64,000 bases of DNA from Acidobacteriota bacterium (GCA_003225315.1 QHZD01000018.1:372001-436000), one strand, 5' to 3'; positions 1 through 8,625 are shown, counted from the stretch's first letter. Notes: generated by a model not told the origin, from the letters alone. Numbers and translations: made by a program.

Positions 1-591
1 CCCTCCCACGGCCACAACGCGTTTCGGGTCCTCCAGAATAGGGACCATGATGCGCAGCAGCGCGTCACGTTCAAGGACCGAGTCCGCGTCCACCACGCAA
101 ACGTACGGGGAGTTTGCAGCGTTCAAGCCGGCGTTCACTGCATCTGCTTTACTGCCTGCGGCTTCTTTGTCGACAACCAGCAGTCTCGCGTCGGCATCAC
201 TCCGGTACAATCCACGCACCAGCGCGCTCTTGACTTCCGGAATGTACACTGCGCGGACCAGCCGCAAGCGAAACTCGTCGCGCATTTCCTCAAGTGTGCG
301 ATCTTCAGATCCATCGTTGACAACAATGACCTCGAGTTCCGGGTAATCCAGCTCCAGGAGATTGCGTACTGCCACGCGGATGGAGCCTTCTTCGTTATGT
401 GCCGGTGCTATGATCGCGATGGGCGGCGCCATGGGAGACTCATTGATCCAGCTCAGGCGATGGCTCTCCAAACTGCGCTGATGCGCCGCGCTGGTCTTCA
501 AGGCAATCATCAGCATAAGCAAATAAGCGAAATTGCTGGCCAGGTAATACCAGAAAAGCGTGTGATTCGCGATGTCCAGAAATCGAATCAT
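1..591 (-). CDS. Family 2 glycosyltransferase (partial, runs off left edge)
   Basis: Only the first 197 residues are in the window. After a hydrophobic stretch (residues about 11-27) comes a GT-A nucleotide-binding start (IAIIAPAHNEEGSI), VIVVNDGSEDRT, and the acidic motif VVDADSV, the order seen in processive family 2 glycosyltransferases of the poly-N-acetylglucosamine or cellulose kind. It should polymerise a cell-envelope polysaccharide at the inner membrane from a nucleotide sugar; the sugar cannot be told. ATG at 591 overlaps the TGA of the upstream HEAT gene in an ATGA arrangement, so the two are translationally coupled, with the YaiO-like gene upstream of both. The catalytic Q/RxxRW region and later membrane helices lie outside the window. 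Confidence 0.88.
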   Translation of the reverse strand, partial: MIRFLDIANHTLFWYYLASNFAYLLMLMIALKTSAAHQRSLESHRLSWINESPMAPPIAIIAPAHNEEGSIRVAVRNLLELDYPELEVIVVNDGSEDRTLEEMRDEFRLRLVRAVYIPEVKSALVRGLYRSDADARLLVVDKEAAGSKADAVNAGLNAANSPYVCVVDADSVLERDALLRIMVPILEDPKRVVAVGG

Positions 592-1805
592 GGCAACAAT
601 GCTGCTTTATCCGGCGAGCTTTCGCTGACCGCAGGCTCTCCGGCTGGAAGAGTTCCCGTGCGCAGCACTTTCTGCAGACGGTCCCGTACTTCTTCCCTGA
701 GTTCCGTGCTGCTCTGAAGTTCCTGCTCCAACTTTGCCCGCAAATTTGCATTTTCGAGCGCAGTCAAGTAGGCGTGTAATCCGTAGCGATCGCCTGTCTC
801 CACAACCTGTTCGAAGATCGGAGCCATGCGAGTGTCGAGTTCCACAAGGGCTTCTGCAGCCCGCAATCGCACCAGGCGGTTGGAATCCATCAGTCCGCGC
901 AATAAAGAGGGAATCGCCCGCGGATCGGAGAGTTTTCCCAGGCTCACAATCGCGCGCAGGCGAACAAACCAAATCGGGTCCCGAGCCAGCTCATTGAGAA
1001 GGTCAAACGCCAGCCCAGACTCGGTGTGAGACATGGCGCGGGCGGCAGCTGCTCGCAATTCGTCAAGGTCGTCGCCGACAAATTGAAGCAGATCCAGGCC
1101 TAGGGACGGAGTTGCGACTTCCCCGAGAACCCGGCCGAGCACTTCCCGCAAGGGACCCTCGGCATGTTGTACATACGGAAGAAGCAACTGCGGGCGTTCC
1201 ACACAACACTGGATCAACGCGCTCTGTAGGGGGAGCGCGGGCACACACAATCCTTTTTCGCCAACCCATGCGAGAATCTCTTCTCCCGCCTCCGGGCAGG
1301 CCGTACGTCCCAAACCTCGCAGTGCCGCCAGCCTTACTTCCAGATCGCGGTCACGCAAGGCTTCCGCCAAAGCGGGAATTCCTTCCGGCGCGCGCGTTCG
1401 CCCCAGGGCCACAAGCGACCGCATGCGCCTCCAGCCTGTTTGCCGCCGCGCTTCAAAAATGCGCTTCTCGATCAAACCGCTTTGCCGCAGGAATTTCAGC
1501 AGCCGAGCCGATTCTCCCGCCCCGGATGCTTCAAAGGCATCCAGCGCCATGGTCTCGACAATGCGCCGGTCGAACGGCTTCTTACGCCAGGATTCGTAAG
1601 GGATCTTGCCGGAAACCAAAGCGTCCCATTGCTGCCGCAGTTCGAAGACGCGCGCGTCGCGCCTCGCGAAATACCGTTTGCGGTATGTTCTTCGAAGCAG
1701 AATAAACGCCAGCAGCAATGCATCCGCGACGATTGCCGCGACGATAGCCTTCAGCACAAACGCCGACGGTCCCAGCTTCCAGAGCCGTTCAAAAATGGAT
1801 TCCAT
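588..1805 (-). CDS. Membrane-anchored HEAT-repeat protein
   Basis: 405 residues with one hydrophobic segment near residues 16-38 followed by a basic stretch (RRTYRKRYFARR), so probably anchored in the inner membrane with its bulk in the cytoplasm. From about residue 120 the sequence is helical repeats of the HEAT type, e.g. alternating blocks such as GIPALAEALRDRDLEVRLAAL and AIPSLLRGLMDSNRLVRLRAA (each under 22 residues). HEAT repeats are protein-protein scaffolds. It sits between a YaiO-like outer membrane protein (17-base overlap) and a glycosyltransferase (4-base overlap), so the likely job, by context only, is to tie synthase to export machinery. No enzymatic motif is visible. Confidence 0.85.
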   Translation of the reverse strand: MESIFERLWKLGPSAFVLKAIVAAIVADALLLAFILLRRTYRKRYFARRDARVFELRQQWDALVSGKIPYESWRKKPFDRRIVETMALDAFEASGAGESARLLKFLRQSGLIEKRIFEARRQTGWRRMRSLVALGRTRAPEGIPALAEALRDRDLEVRLAALRGLGRTACPEAGEEILAWVGEKGLCVPALPLQSALIQCCVERPQLLLPYVQHAEGPLREVLGRVLGEVATPSLGLDLLQFVGDDLDELRAAAARAMSHTESGLAFDLLNELARDPIWFVRLRAIVSLGKLSDPRAIPSLLRGLMDSNRLVRLRAAEALVELDTRMAPIFEQVVETGDRYGLHAYLTALENANLRAKLEQELQSSTELREEVRDRLQKVLRTGTLPAGEPAVSESSPDKAALLP

Positions 1806-3105
1806 AGCTCAATCCGAAATTCGTGTCCGTTCTGTCTTGGTTGCGCTTCTGGTATGAGGCGAAGCCCGTCACGTCCTGACGGGCGCTAATCTGGAAGCGC
1901 AATCCGCCGCCGTACGTTTGCGAAGCGAATCTCCCGATCTGGTCGATTTGCGCGAAATCTTCCGTACCGGCGGCGAAAAACATATTTCCAGACAGTCGCC
2001 TCTCACTCCAATTCGCCAGAGGAAATCCCAAGCGCGCCAATCCAGAAGGCTTCCACTCCGCGGCGGTCCCTGTAAACGTGCTGCGAGCGCCGGTGGCTCC
2101 CAGCGAAAGCGTCCACTCGCGCGGGAGGTAGACAATAGCCGTGCCATTCAGAGTCAGAATTCGCGATTGTCGGTACCAATACCAGTGCTGCGCGTAGGAG
2201 AATTCCACGGAACGCACGAAATTGTTTTCACCGGTCTTCCATCCATGATCGACGTCAAAAAAAGCTTCGCTCTTCGGGATCACTCCATTGTCATGTCCTG
2301 CTGCGCCGCCTGCGGTAAGAGCTCCCCACCGGTGTGAACGTCCGGTTACGGCAGCGGAAAACTTTCCCGCGCGAATTCCTGCCCGCTCGTAGAAACTTCC
2401 CGCGAAGTTTGTGCCCCAATGCTGCGTCCATTGCGACGCCAAGCTGACCCATCCGGCGTGATTCGTACTCGTAAAATTGAAGAGGTCGTTGTCCTCGCTG
2501 AAGCGCAATGCGTGCCTGGGTTCACCGCGAAGGGAGATCAGCCCCGCCTGTGCCTCTGAGCTGTCGGGGTCCAGTCTTAGCGCTTTCTGGAATTCCATTC
2601 GCGCTTCGATTCGCTCTCCCTCGGCGCGCAGCGCCCGCGCTCGCGCGGCATGCAGGTCCGCGCGTTGCGGATCGAGCTCCACGGCGCGGCTCAACGCTCG
2701 CAAGGCGTCTTCCGATTTCCCTTCGCGAGAGTACACGCCGGCCAGCCCCATCCAATCGTCCGGATCGTTCAGCGCGAACCTAAGAATTTCCAGGTACTCC
2801 TTTTCCGCTTCCGGTAAACGTCCGGACCAGCTCAGAACCCGCGCGCGCCACGCGCGCACATCCATGTCCTGCGGATCTGCAGCGGCTTCGCGGTCAACAA
2901 TCCTCATCGCCGAAATCCAGTCCCGCGCTTCGGCATATTCCCTTACTACTGCTCGCCAATCCGGCCGCTGCGTTTGTGAACGCAGTGGCGCAGCCAATAG
3001 CGATACTCCGGCGACCAGCGCGGAGAATCGGAGCAACCGCAAGCGGAGCCGTTTCCGAATAACGCGAGCTCTGGAATTCCTCGATGTAGATTTCTTACAC
3101 ACCAC
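1789..3105 (-). CDS. YaiO-like outer membrane protein with N-terminal TPRs
   Basis: A signal peptide (LLRFSALVAGVSLLAAPLRSQ) is followed by TPR-like helices with the alternating A-x-A pattern (ARAWRARVLSWSGRLPEAE, then LGxAxxAREG-type units), and then about 230 residues of aromatic, alternating beta-strand sequence ending in GLSYGIHF, as expected for an outer membrane beta-barrel. This is the architecture of YaiO-family proteins, which are often encoded beside glycosyltransferases. The frame stays open upstream to 3357 but those codons encode no plausible secreted N-terminus; GTG at 3105 (or 3102) just before the signal peptide was chosen, with a weak ribosome site. First gene of the leftward operon; its last 17 bases overlap the HEAT gene. 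Confidence 0.8.
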   Translation of the reverse strand: MVCKKSTSRNSRARVIRKRLRLRLLRFSALVAGVSLLAAPLRSQTQRPDWRAVVREYAEARDWISAMRIVDREAAADPQDMDVRAWRARVLSWSGRLPEAEKEYLEILRFALNDPDDWMGLAGVYSREGKSEDALRALSRAVELDPQRADLHAARARALRAEGERIEARMEFQKALRLDPDSSEAQAGLISLRGEPRHALRFSEDNDLFNFTSTNHAGWVSLASQWTQHWGTNFAGSFYERAGIRAGKFSAAVTGRSHRWGALTAGGAAGHDNGVIPKSEAFFDVDHGWKTGENNFVRSVEFSYAQHWYWYRQSRILTLNGTAIVYLPREWTLSLGATGARSTFTGTAAEWKPSGLARLGFPLANWSERRLSGNMFFAAGTEDFAQIDQIGRFASQTYGGGLRFQISARQDVTGFASYQKRNQDRTDTNFGLSYGIHF

Positions 3106-3355
3106 AACGTTCACTTCTACAGCAATAGAAAGTCCAATCCTTGGAAGAAGCCCGTTTGCAGGAAAGCGGTAAGTTGCCCAATTTCTTTTGCTTACAGAAT
3201 GCGCAATCGAAATCGAAGGAATCGTTTCCCTGGAAGGAACACTCTCCTGAATTTGAACCAAATTGGTACAATCAGTGTCCCGATTCTCGATGTAGCCTGC
3301 CGAATGAACTATTGCAGGACGCGGATCGTTACGATTCTTGTAGAAGGAAGGCGGC

Positions 3356-4117
3356 ATGAATTCGCTGTTAATCGCTGTGCCGGGTGCTGCCGCGGCCCTG
3401 GGAGCTGCCGCCGCCTACGGCGCCGCACATCCGCGCTCGCAGCTCTTCGGGCGTACGATTTGCCGTACATACTCCGCGCGCAAGCTGGCGCTCACCTTTG
3501 ACGATGGACCGAATCCTTCGATGACTCCAAAGCTGCTCGACCTGCTGGACCGTTACAACGCGAAAGCGACATTTTTTCTGATTGGGCGATACGTGCGTGA
3601 ATGTCCAGAGCTGGTGAGAGAAACTGTCGCGCGTGGACACTTGGTGGGCAATCACACGGAGACGCATCCGAATCTTTTCCGGCTTACCCGCAGGGAAATC
3701 CGCATTGAGTTGCGCCTCTGCCATGACGCGATTTCCAGTGCGCTGGGCTCGCCGCCAAAATGGTTTCGTCCGCCTTTTGGGTTTCGCAATCCGTGGGTTG
3801 TTCCATCGGCCCGCGAGCTTGGCTACCGCACGGTGATGTGGACACTGCTTCCTGGTGATTGGAAGGAGCGGCCGTTGGAGTGGCTGATTCCGCGCCTGCA
3901 GCCCATCGCCGACCATGCGCAACGGGGCTCGGGAAATGACTCCAGGCCCACTGCGGGAACGGGCGATGTCCTCTGCCTGCACGATGGCACGCATCGCCAA
4001 ATGAATGGCGACCGCTCTCGCACGCTGGCCGCGCTTGAACATTGGCTGCCCCGCTGGCGTGACCTCGGCCTCGAATTTGTTACAATCGAGGAAGCGGTGA
4101 GCGCACCCGCTCTTTGA
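3356..4117 (+). CDS. Polysaccharide deacetylase (NodB homology domain)
   Basis: 253 residues. All NodB/CE4 signatures are visible: motif 1 TFDDGP (residues 47-52, catalytic base and metal Asp), motif 2 with His100 and His104 (HTETHP), motif 3 RPPFG (138-142), and a late CLHDG. The N-terminus is an Ala/Gly-rich hydrophobic stretch that could be a signal anchor. Such enzymes remove N- or O-acetyl groups from peptidoglycan, chitin oligomers or exopolysaccharides. It is transcribed divergently from the YaiO/HEAT/glycosyltransferase operon, with about 250 bases between, so modification of that operon's polymer is a reasonable but unproven guess. GGAAGG precedes the ATG. Confidence 0.93.
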   Translation: MNSLLIAVPGAAAALGAAAAYGAAHPRSQLFGRTICRTYSARKLALTFDDGPNPSMTPKLLDLLDRYNAKATFFLIGRYVRECPELVRETVARGHLVGNHTETHPNLFRLTRREIRIELRLCHDAISSALGSPPKWFRPPFGFRNPWVVPSARELGYRTVMWTLLPGDWKERPLEWLIPRLQPIADHAQRGSGNDSRPTAGTGDVLCLHDGTHRQMNGDRSRTLAALEHWLPRWRDLGLEFVTIEEAVSAPAL

Positions 4118-4119
4118 TC

Positions 4120-4434
4120 ATGGACGAGCGCCAGTTTTACACCGAAAAAGAAGAAACCCGGAAGGTGAAGCTGGTCTGTCCCAGTTGCCGCGGCGAATTT
4201 GAGGCTCCCGTGCGCTGGAAGGTCTGCCGGAAGAAAAAGGAATTGCCGCGCGGAATCGGGGAAGAAGATAAGAAAAAGTTTGCCAAAGCCAGTTCTTATA
4301 TGGTCCGGTTGGATGACCTGGTGGCTTGCTACAAATGCCGGAAGCGCTTCGAGTTGACCGGCCAATCCACGGTTCTCATCAACGATAATCTCGGCGATCC
4401 CAACGCCGATCCGGAAAACTTCGGCAATCGCTGA
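4120..4434 (+). CDS. Small zinc-ribbon protein of unknown function
   Basis: 104 residues with two CxxC knuckles, CPSC near residue 20 and CYKC near residue 70, separated by a Lys/Glu-rich segment (KVCRKKKELPRG, EEDKKKFAKA). The pair predicts one bound zinc. No enzymatic motif is seen. The gene starts 2 bases after the stop of the deacetylase gene (an in-frame TTG at 4114 would overlap that stop), so it is probably co-transcribed. A cytoplasmic conserved hypothetical; nucleic acid or protein binding is possible but not shown. Confidence 0.78.
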   Translation: MDERQFYTEKEETRKVKLVCPSCRGEFEAPVRWKVCRKKKELPRGIGEEDKKKFAKASSYMVRLDDLVACYKCRKRFELTGQSTVLINDNLGDPNADPENFGNR

Positions 4435-4462
4435 TCCCGATTTCGACCTCTAACCGCAGCTT

Positions 4463-4663
4463 CTAAATGTCCGGATACATCTCAAAAAACGCTTCGATGG
4501 ACTGGCGAAACGTGTTCTCAATCTCTTCCTTGCTGCCTTCGATCAAGTGCATGGTCACACGCGCCGTGCGGCCGTTCTTCAGCACGACCGTGGCGTCCTT
4601 CACTTCGCCAAGATCTTCCTCGGGCAGCAGCCTCATCCCATAAATCAACGCCAGCTTCGCCAT
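4463..4663 (-). CDS. Small hypothetical protein
   Basis: 66 residues, starting MAKLALIYGMRL and ending in a predicted amphipathic helix (EIENTFRQSIEAFFEMYPDI). ATG at 4663 is chosen because AGGAG lies 6 bases upstream; an in-frame TTG at 4687 is possible but lacks such a site. No recognised domain. It converges on the zinc-ribbon gene with only about 28 bases between stops. Probably a cytoplasmic conserved hypothetical; evidence is coding-like sequence plus the ribosome site only. Confidence 0.6.
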   Translation of the reverse strand: MAKLALIYGMRLLPEEDLGEVKDATVVLKNGRTARVTMHLIEGSKEEIENTFRQSIEAFFEMYPDI

Positions 4664-4802
4664 GCCATTCTCCTGACTGTCGCTCAAGCGTAGCCCTCGT
4701 TTACTCGCCGGTCAAACCGCGACTAAAAGAGCGTGTGGGGTTATACTCAGGCATCCGGGATCGCTGCTTGGTGCATCGCATCAAGCAGCGCGGAGGGTTG
4801 CC

Positions 4803-5606
4803 ATGAGAGAGCTGCTGCGCCAAGAGTTTCGTAAAACCCTGCTTTTGGTCGCAAGCATGCTGGCAATAGGCCCGTCTTGCGCCGCTCAACAGCCCGAAGG
4901 CCCACAGTCCGACGCGCCGCCTCCGGTCGCCCCGAAGCCTGCTCCGGCACAAGCCGCAGGCTCCAGTGAAAAAATCACGGTTCCCTCGGGAACGCGAGTG
5001 GGTGTTGTCCTCCAGAACGGTATCTCCACGCGCAGTGCCAAAGCCGGTGACTCCGTCTATCTTCAAACCTCCTTTCCGATTACCGAGAACAATCGCATCG
5101 TCATCCCGGTCGGGTCCTATCTTCGCGGTGAATTGCTGGAAGCCAAGCGCCCCGGCCGCGTCAAGGGCCGTGGCGAATTTCGGATGCGCCTCGATACCTT
5201 GATCCTGCCAAACGGCTACACCGTCGATCTGCGGGCCGCCCCGCGCAGCGCGGATTCTGGCGGCAAGGAGACCATGGATTCGGAAGGCAAAGTCACAGGC
5301 GGCGGCAACAAAGGCGAGAAAGCGGGGACGGTCATATCCACAACTACTGCAGGAGCTGGCATAGGCGCCATCGCCACACGCACCCCCAAAGGCGCTGGCA
5401 TTGGCGCAGGAATCGGCGCAGCGGCTGGCCTCGCTGCCGTTCTGCTCACGCGCGGCCCGGACGCCGAGCTTCCTCGCGGCTCCACCATGGACGTGGTCCT
5501 CGAACACGACCTGTCGCTTGACGGCAGCCAGATTCAATTCAACAATCTCGGACAATTTCAGCCCGTCTACCAACCTCCCGTGCGCCAGCAGCCCCCGGAA
5601 CACTAG
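4803..5606 (+). CDS. Secreted VirB10/TrbI-like protein with glycine-zipper segment (copy 1)
   Basis: 267 residues: signal peptide (LLLVASMLAIGPSCAAQQ), a Pro/Ala-rich linker, and a domain from about residue 55 with the pattern VPSGTRVGVVLQNGI...AGDSVYLQTSFPI...NNRIVIPVGSYLRGEL, reminiscent of the VirB10/TrbI C-terminal beta-barrel family, then a Gly/Ala-rich segment (about 180-220, GIGAGIGAAAGLAAVLL) resembling a glycine zipper, and RGPDAELPRGSTMDV. Adjacent 5891-6763 encodes a close paralogue and 17638-18378 a distant one. No other conjugation genes occur nearby, so a role in type IV secretion is not implied; an envelope role is likely. GGAGG lies 6 bases before the ATG. Confidence 0.8.
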   Translation: MRELLRQEFRKTLLLVASMLAIGPSCAAQQPEGPQSDAPPPVAPKPAPAQAAGSSEKITVPSGTRVGVVLQNGISTRSAKAGDSVYLQTSFPITENNRIVIPVGSYLRGELLEAKRPGRVKGRGEFRMRLDTLILPNGYTVDLRAAPRSADSGGKETMDSEGKVTGGGNKGEKAGTVISTTTAGAGIGAIATRTPKGAGIGAGIGAAAGLAAVLLTRGPDAELPRGSTMDVVLEHDLSLDGSQIQFNNLGQFQPVYQPPVRQQPPEH

Positions 5607-5890
5607 GTTAGTTCAACCGCCGGGCGCAATACGACTTCGGCGCAGTGGCGTGAAGAGGTTGTCGTCTCTGTCTGACAGCGATGCCTGCCTTCGATTGCTG
5701 TCTCGATCCCTGAAATGCGCCCCGCTAATTTCTGCCCCTGCCAAGCCTTCCTTCACCTAGCCGTAACTACTTGCCAGAAAAGGTTTTGCACAAATACGAC
5801 CGAAATTCGCACGCTCTTCAAACTTTTTCGGCCTGCTGGAGACTGCCATGCATTTCACTTCGGCGGCCAAGTCAGCCCTTGAGGTGTTCA

Positions 5891-6763
5891 ATGCTCTGCC
5901 GACTCCTAATGCGCACTACCATCTACAGTTTGGTTGTTTCAATGGCTCCGGCGATGCGCATTTCTGCGCAGCAACCTTCCTCAACTTCCGCGCCAGCGTC
6001 AGCGCTCCCATCGCAAGAATCCACCAACTCAGTCGCTCTCGTTTCAAACGGTACTCAAGTCTCCGTCCCAATCGGCACAAGGCTCCCGCTCTTGCTTCGC
6101 AACGGCATCAACACCCGCACTGCCAAAGCCGGCGATTCCGTCTACTTCGAGACTGCCTATCCTATCGCGCGCAACAATCGCATCGTGATTCCGATGGGCT
6201 CGTTCGTCCGCGGGCAGATTCTCGAAGCCAAGCGGCCCGGACGGATTCGGGGACGCGGCGAGTTTCGCATCGCCCTCGAGCAGATGACCCTTTCGAACGG
6301 CTACACCATAGAATTGAGGGCCACGCCTAGCAGCGTGGATCGCGACGGAAAGGAGGGCGTCACTCCCGAAGGAGTCGTCACTGGTCCTGGTGCCGTCGAC
6401 AAGGACGTGAAGACAGTTCTGCTTGCTACGGCCATTGGCGGCCCTGTGGGAGGCTACGCAAACCTTTTGGCGGGCAGTCCGTCAGGGGCAAGCCTCGTCA
6501 TTGGGCACGGAGCCGGCGCCGCGGCAGGTTTGCTGGCAGTTTTACTCACACGCGGTCCGGAAGCGGAGCTGCCGCGCGGCACGACGTTGGATGTCATCCT
6601 CGACCATGCGCTCCTGCTGGACGCCGAACATTTGCCGCCGAACGATCCCGGCAAACTTTCGCAACCATTCGTTCCTGTTGTCTCTCGTGAGGAGCCCCAT
6701 CGCCGCGAGCGCACTCCAAGGCGAACACTGCCTGGATTTCCGTTCCCGTTTTTCCGCTTTTAG
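5891..6763 (+). CDS. Secreted VirB10/TrbI-like protein with glycine-zipper segment (copy 2)
   Basis: 290 residues from ATG 5891 (GAGGTG just upstream; an alternative ATG is at 5909, directly before the signal peptide TTIYSLVVSMAPAMRISAQQ). From about residue 55 it matches its upstream neighbour block for block: VPIGTRLPLLLRNGI, KAGDSVYFETAYPI, NNRIVIPMGSFVRGQ, LEAKRPGRIRGRGEFRI, NGYTIELRATP, then a Gly/Ala-rich segment and LLTRGPEAELPRGTTLDVIL. The C-terminus is Arg/Pro-rich. The pair is clearly a tandem duplication that has diverged mainly in the linker and the glycine-rich part. Function unknown; periplasmic or outer-membrane location inferred. Confidence 0.78.
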   Translation: MLCRLLMRTTIYSLVVSMAPAMRISAQQPSSTSAPASALPSQESTNSVALVSNGTQVSVPIGTRLPLLLRNGINTRTAKAGDSVYFETAYPIARNNRIVIPMGSFVRGQILEAKRPGRIRGRGEFRIALEQMTLSNGYTIELRATPSSVDRDGKEGVTPEGVVTGPGAVDKDVKTVLLATAIGGPVGGYANLLAGSPSGASLVIGHGAGAAAGLLAVLLTRGPEAELPRGTTLDVILDHALLLDAEHLPPNDPGKLSQPFVPVVSREEPHRRERTPRRTLPGFPFPFFRF

Positions 6764-6817
6764 CTCAAGGACTTGTACTGTCGAGCATCTCATTAAAGGA
6801 ACGTCAGGCCGTTGCTC

Positions 6818-7915
6818 TCACGCGGGCATTTTCTTCGTTGCCCCAGCCTTTTCCGCTTGAAATCGCATCGGGCTGAAGCGGTCCCAATCCACGGTCACAC
6901 GCTGTTCCGTAATCCATTCGCGAACCAGTCGCGCCGTGATGGGGGTCAGCAGGATTCCGCTGCGAAAGTGGCCCGTGGCCATCAGCAAGCCATCGATGTC
7001 CGTGGGGCCGAGTATCGGCAAATGATCGGGAGAATCAGGCCGCAGCCCCGCCCAAGTTTCTTCGATGCGCGCGTTCGCTAGGCCTGGCGCAAGTTCGATG
7101 GCCGCCGAAAGAATTTTCTCGATCCCGCCCGCCGTAGTCCGTTTGTCAAAGCCGGCGTACTCGACGGTCGCCCCCGCGACGATTCTCCCGTCGTTGCGCG
7201 GCACCAGATAGATTTTCTCGGACCACAGCACGCGATCTATTTTCAATTCATCCGCGCGCAGCGCGGCCATCTGTCCTTTTGCAGGACGTACAGGCGCATA
7301 TGGCGCAACCCCTTCGATCGCCGCCGAAAAGCAGCCTGCGGCGATGATTGTCCACTGGGCTTCCACTTTTTCATTCTGCAGAATCAAGCCGGCGCAGCGA
7401 TTCTTCTCCCGCCAAATCGCTTTTGCGCCGTTTCCAGAAAAAATCTGGGCACCGCTGTGTTGCGCCGCTTCCAGAATGGCCGCCATCAGCGCGCGGTTGT
7501 CGACGGATGCTTCGTCCGGTCGCAGCGCGGCGGCTTCGGCTTCTTCGCTCAGCGCCGGTTCAAGCTCGCGGGCATCTTCGGCGCGCAGCGCCTCAGCACG
7601 CAGTCCCAGCCCGTGGTGCAGCGCGATAATCGTGCTGAGCTCTGCCTTCGTATCGTGCGAAAACAGCGCCTCGAGCGTCCCCTTAGGCCGAAAGCCTGTG
7701 CTTTTTCCAGAAATCTCTTCGACTTCCGCAACAAATTTAGGATAAAGCGCCAAGCTCGCCTTTCCCAGTGGCACCATCACAATCATCCCCGGACTTTCCG
7801 GCGCCGGAGAAAGAATCCCCGCGCTGGCCCAGGACGCTTCCTGCCCCGGTTGTTGACGGTCAAACACCGCCACGCGCAAACCCGCTCGCGCCAGCTCCAC
7901 CTGCGATGGCCACAT
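6818..7915 (-). CDS. thiO: Glycine oxidase / FAD-dependent amine oxidase, N-terminus disrupted
   Basis: From ELARAGLRVAVFDRQQPGQEASWASAGILSP onward in short blocks, the protein matches the DAO/ThiO family, which oxidises glycine to the imine used for thiazole (thiamine) synthesis; late motifs GLRPDSPDHLPILG and GHFRSGILLTP are typical of the FAD domain. The expected start, however, lies in another frame: ATG at 7928 reads MKKFDVAIAGG and then loses register just where the FAD-binding GGGVIGxS loop should be. About 26-32 bases appear to be missing at roughly 7895-7898. As it stands translation from 7915 lacks the dinucleotide-binding loop, so the product would be inactive unless the gap is a sequence error. 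No other thiamine gene is nearby. Confidence 0.8.
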   Translation of the reverse strand: MWPSQVELARAGLRVAVFDRQQPGQEASWASAGILSPAPESPGMIVMVPLGKASLALYPKFVAEVEEISGKSTGFRPKGTLEALFSHDTKAELSTIIALHHGLGLRAEALRAEDARELEPALSEEAEAAALRPDEASVDNRALMAAILEAAQHSGAQIFSGNGAKAIWREKNRCAGLILQNEKVEAQWTIIAAGCFSAAIEGVAPYAPVRPAKGQMAALRADELKIDRVLWSEKIYLVPRNDGRIVAGATVEYAGFDKRTTAGGIEKILSAAIELAPGLANARIEETWAGLRPDSPDHLPILGPTDIDGLLMATGHFRSGILLTPITARLVREWITEQRVTVDWDRFSPMRFQAEKAGATKKMPA

Positions 7916-8029
7916 CGAACTTCTTCATACTGCCATCTTAACGCATCTAGTCGAGGGCATACTTCGCAGCCGGACGTCTCGCTCAGCAGACTCTGTCCAG
8001 CGCGAAGTAAAGTGAATGTGGATCGCAAA

Positions 8030-8623
8030 CTAGAGCGAACTTGCAAGTTCCTCGGAGAGCACCTGCGCTTTTTTCGCCAGGCTGCGAGCGCGGCTCCAAT
8101 CCGTGATCTGTGCGGCTTCCCGCGCGTCCTTGATGAAGCTTCTGATTTTGGACACCAAGTCCGTCTGCGCGGCGGTCAGCGTTTTTCCCCGCGCGGCCCC
8201 AAGATTTCTCTCCGCAATGTTTAAACTCTCGTTCGTCTGTTGCTGGGCAACCGCGGATTCTTGAGGCGTAAGCTGTGGGGCAATCGTTGGCGCTTCCGGC
8301 TTTTCGGGATCGTTGCCCGCTGTCGCGTTGGACGCTGTGCCGTTGCGCGGCCGCGGCGGCACGGGACGTATACCTATCAAGCGACCGGGTACAGTCGGCA
8401 ACTCGAACCGCAGATCTGGTAATGGATCTTCCGATGCGCTGTTTTCTTCCGCCGAGCGCAGTTGCGCCGTGGGCCTCACCATTACCGCCGTGGCCCACAG
8501 TATATCCGGCCGTCTCCTTGCGCTACATCCCTCCAGTATCAAGGTCGCGCAACAAAGAGGAACGAAAAAGTGCGAAGAATAGCGTGCCAACACCACCAAG
8601 GATCGGACTGGGTTTTCCGTCAT
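8030..8623 (-). CDS. Putative lipoprotein downstream of the histidine kinase
   Basis: 197 residues. A hydrophobic N-terminal segment ends in a lipobox-like ILEGC (Cys about residue 33), then a Pro/Arg-rich low-complexity region and a C-terminal helical domain (from about 120: ESLNIAERNLGAARGKTL, then TDWSRARSLAKKAQVLSEEL) that resembles short TPR-like or four-helix periplasmic domains. The ATG follows the stop of the sensor kinase gene by 2 bases, so it is the third gene of the NtrC-type regulator/kinase operon. It may be the periplasmic partner or output of that system; that is inference. No homologue is recognised. Confidence 0.72.
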   Translation of the reverse strand: MTENPVRSLVVLARYSSHFFVPLCCATLILEGCSARRRPDILWATAVMVRPTAQLRSAEENSASEDPLPDLRFELPTVPGRLIGIRPVPPRPRNGTASNATAGNDPEKPEAPTIAPQLTPQESAVAQQQTNESLNIAERNLGAARGKTLTAAQTDLVSKIRSFIKDAREAAQITDWSRARSLAKKAQVLSEELASSL

Positions 8624-8625
8624 GT

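Noticed and set aside
5848..6330. Long plus-strand frame starting with ATG 5848, overlapping the second VirB10-like gene.
   Set aside because: It is out of frame with the family-conserved blocks, has no signal peptide and Arg/His/Ser-biased shadow composition; the true frame is set by homology to the upstream paralogue.
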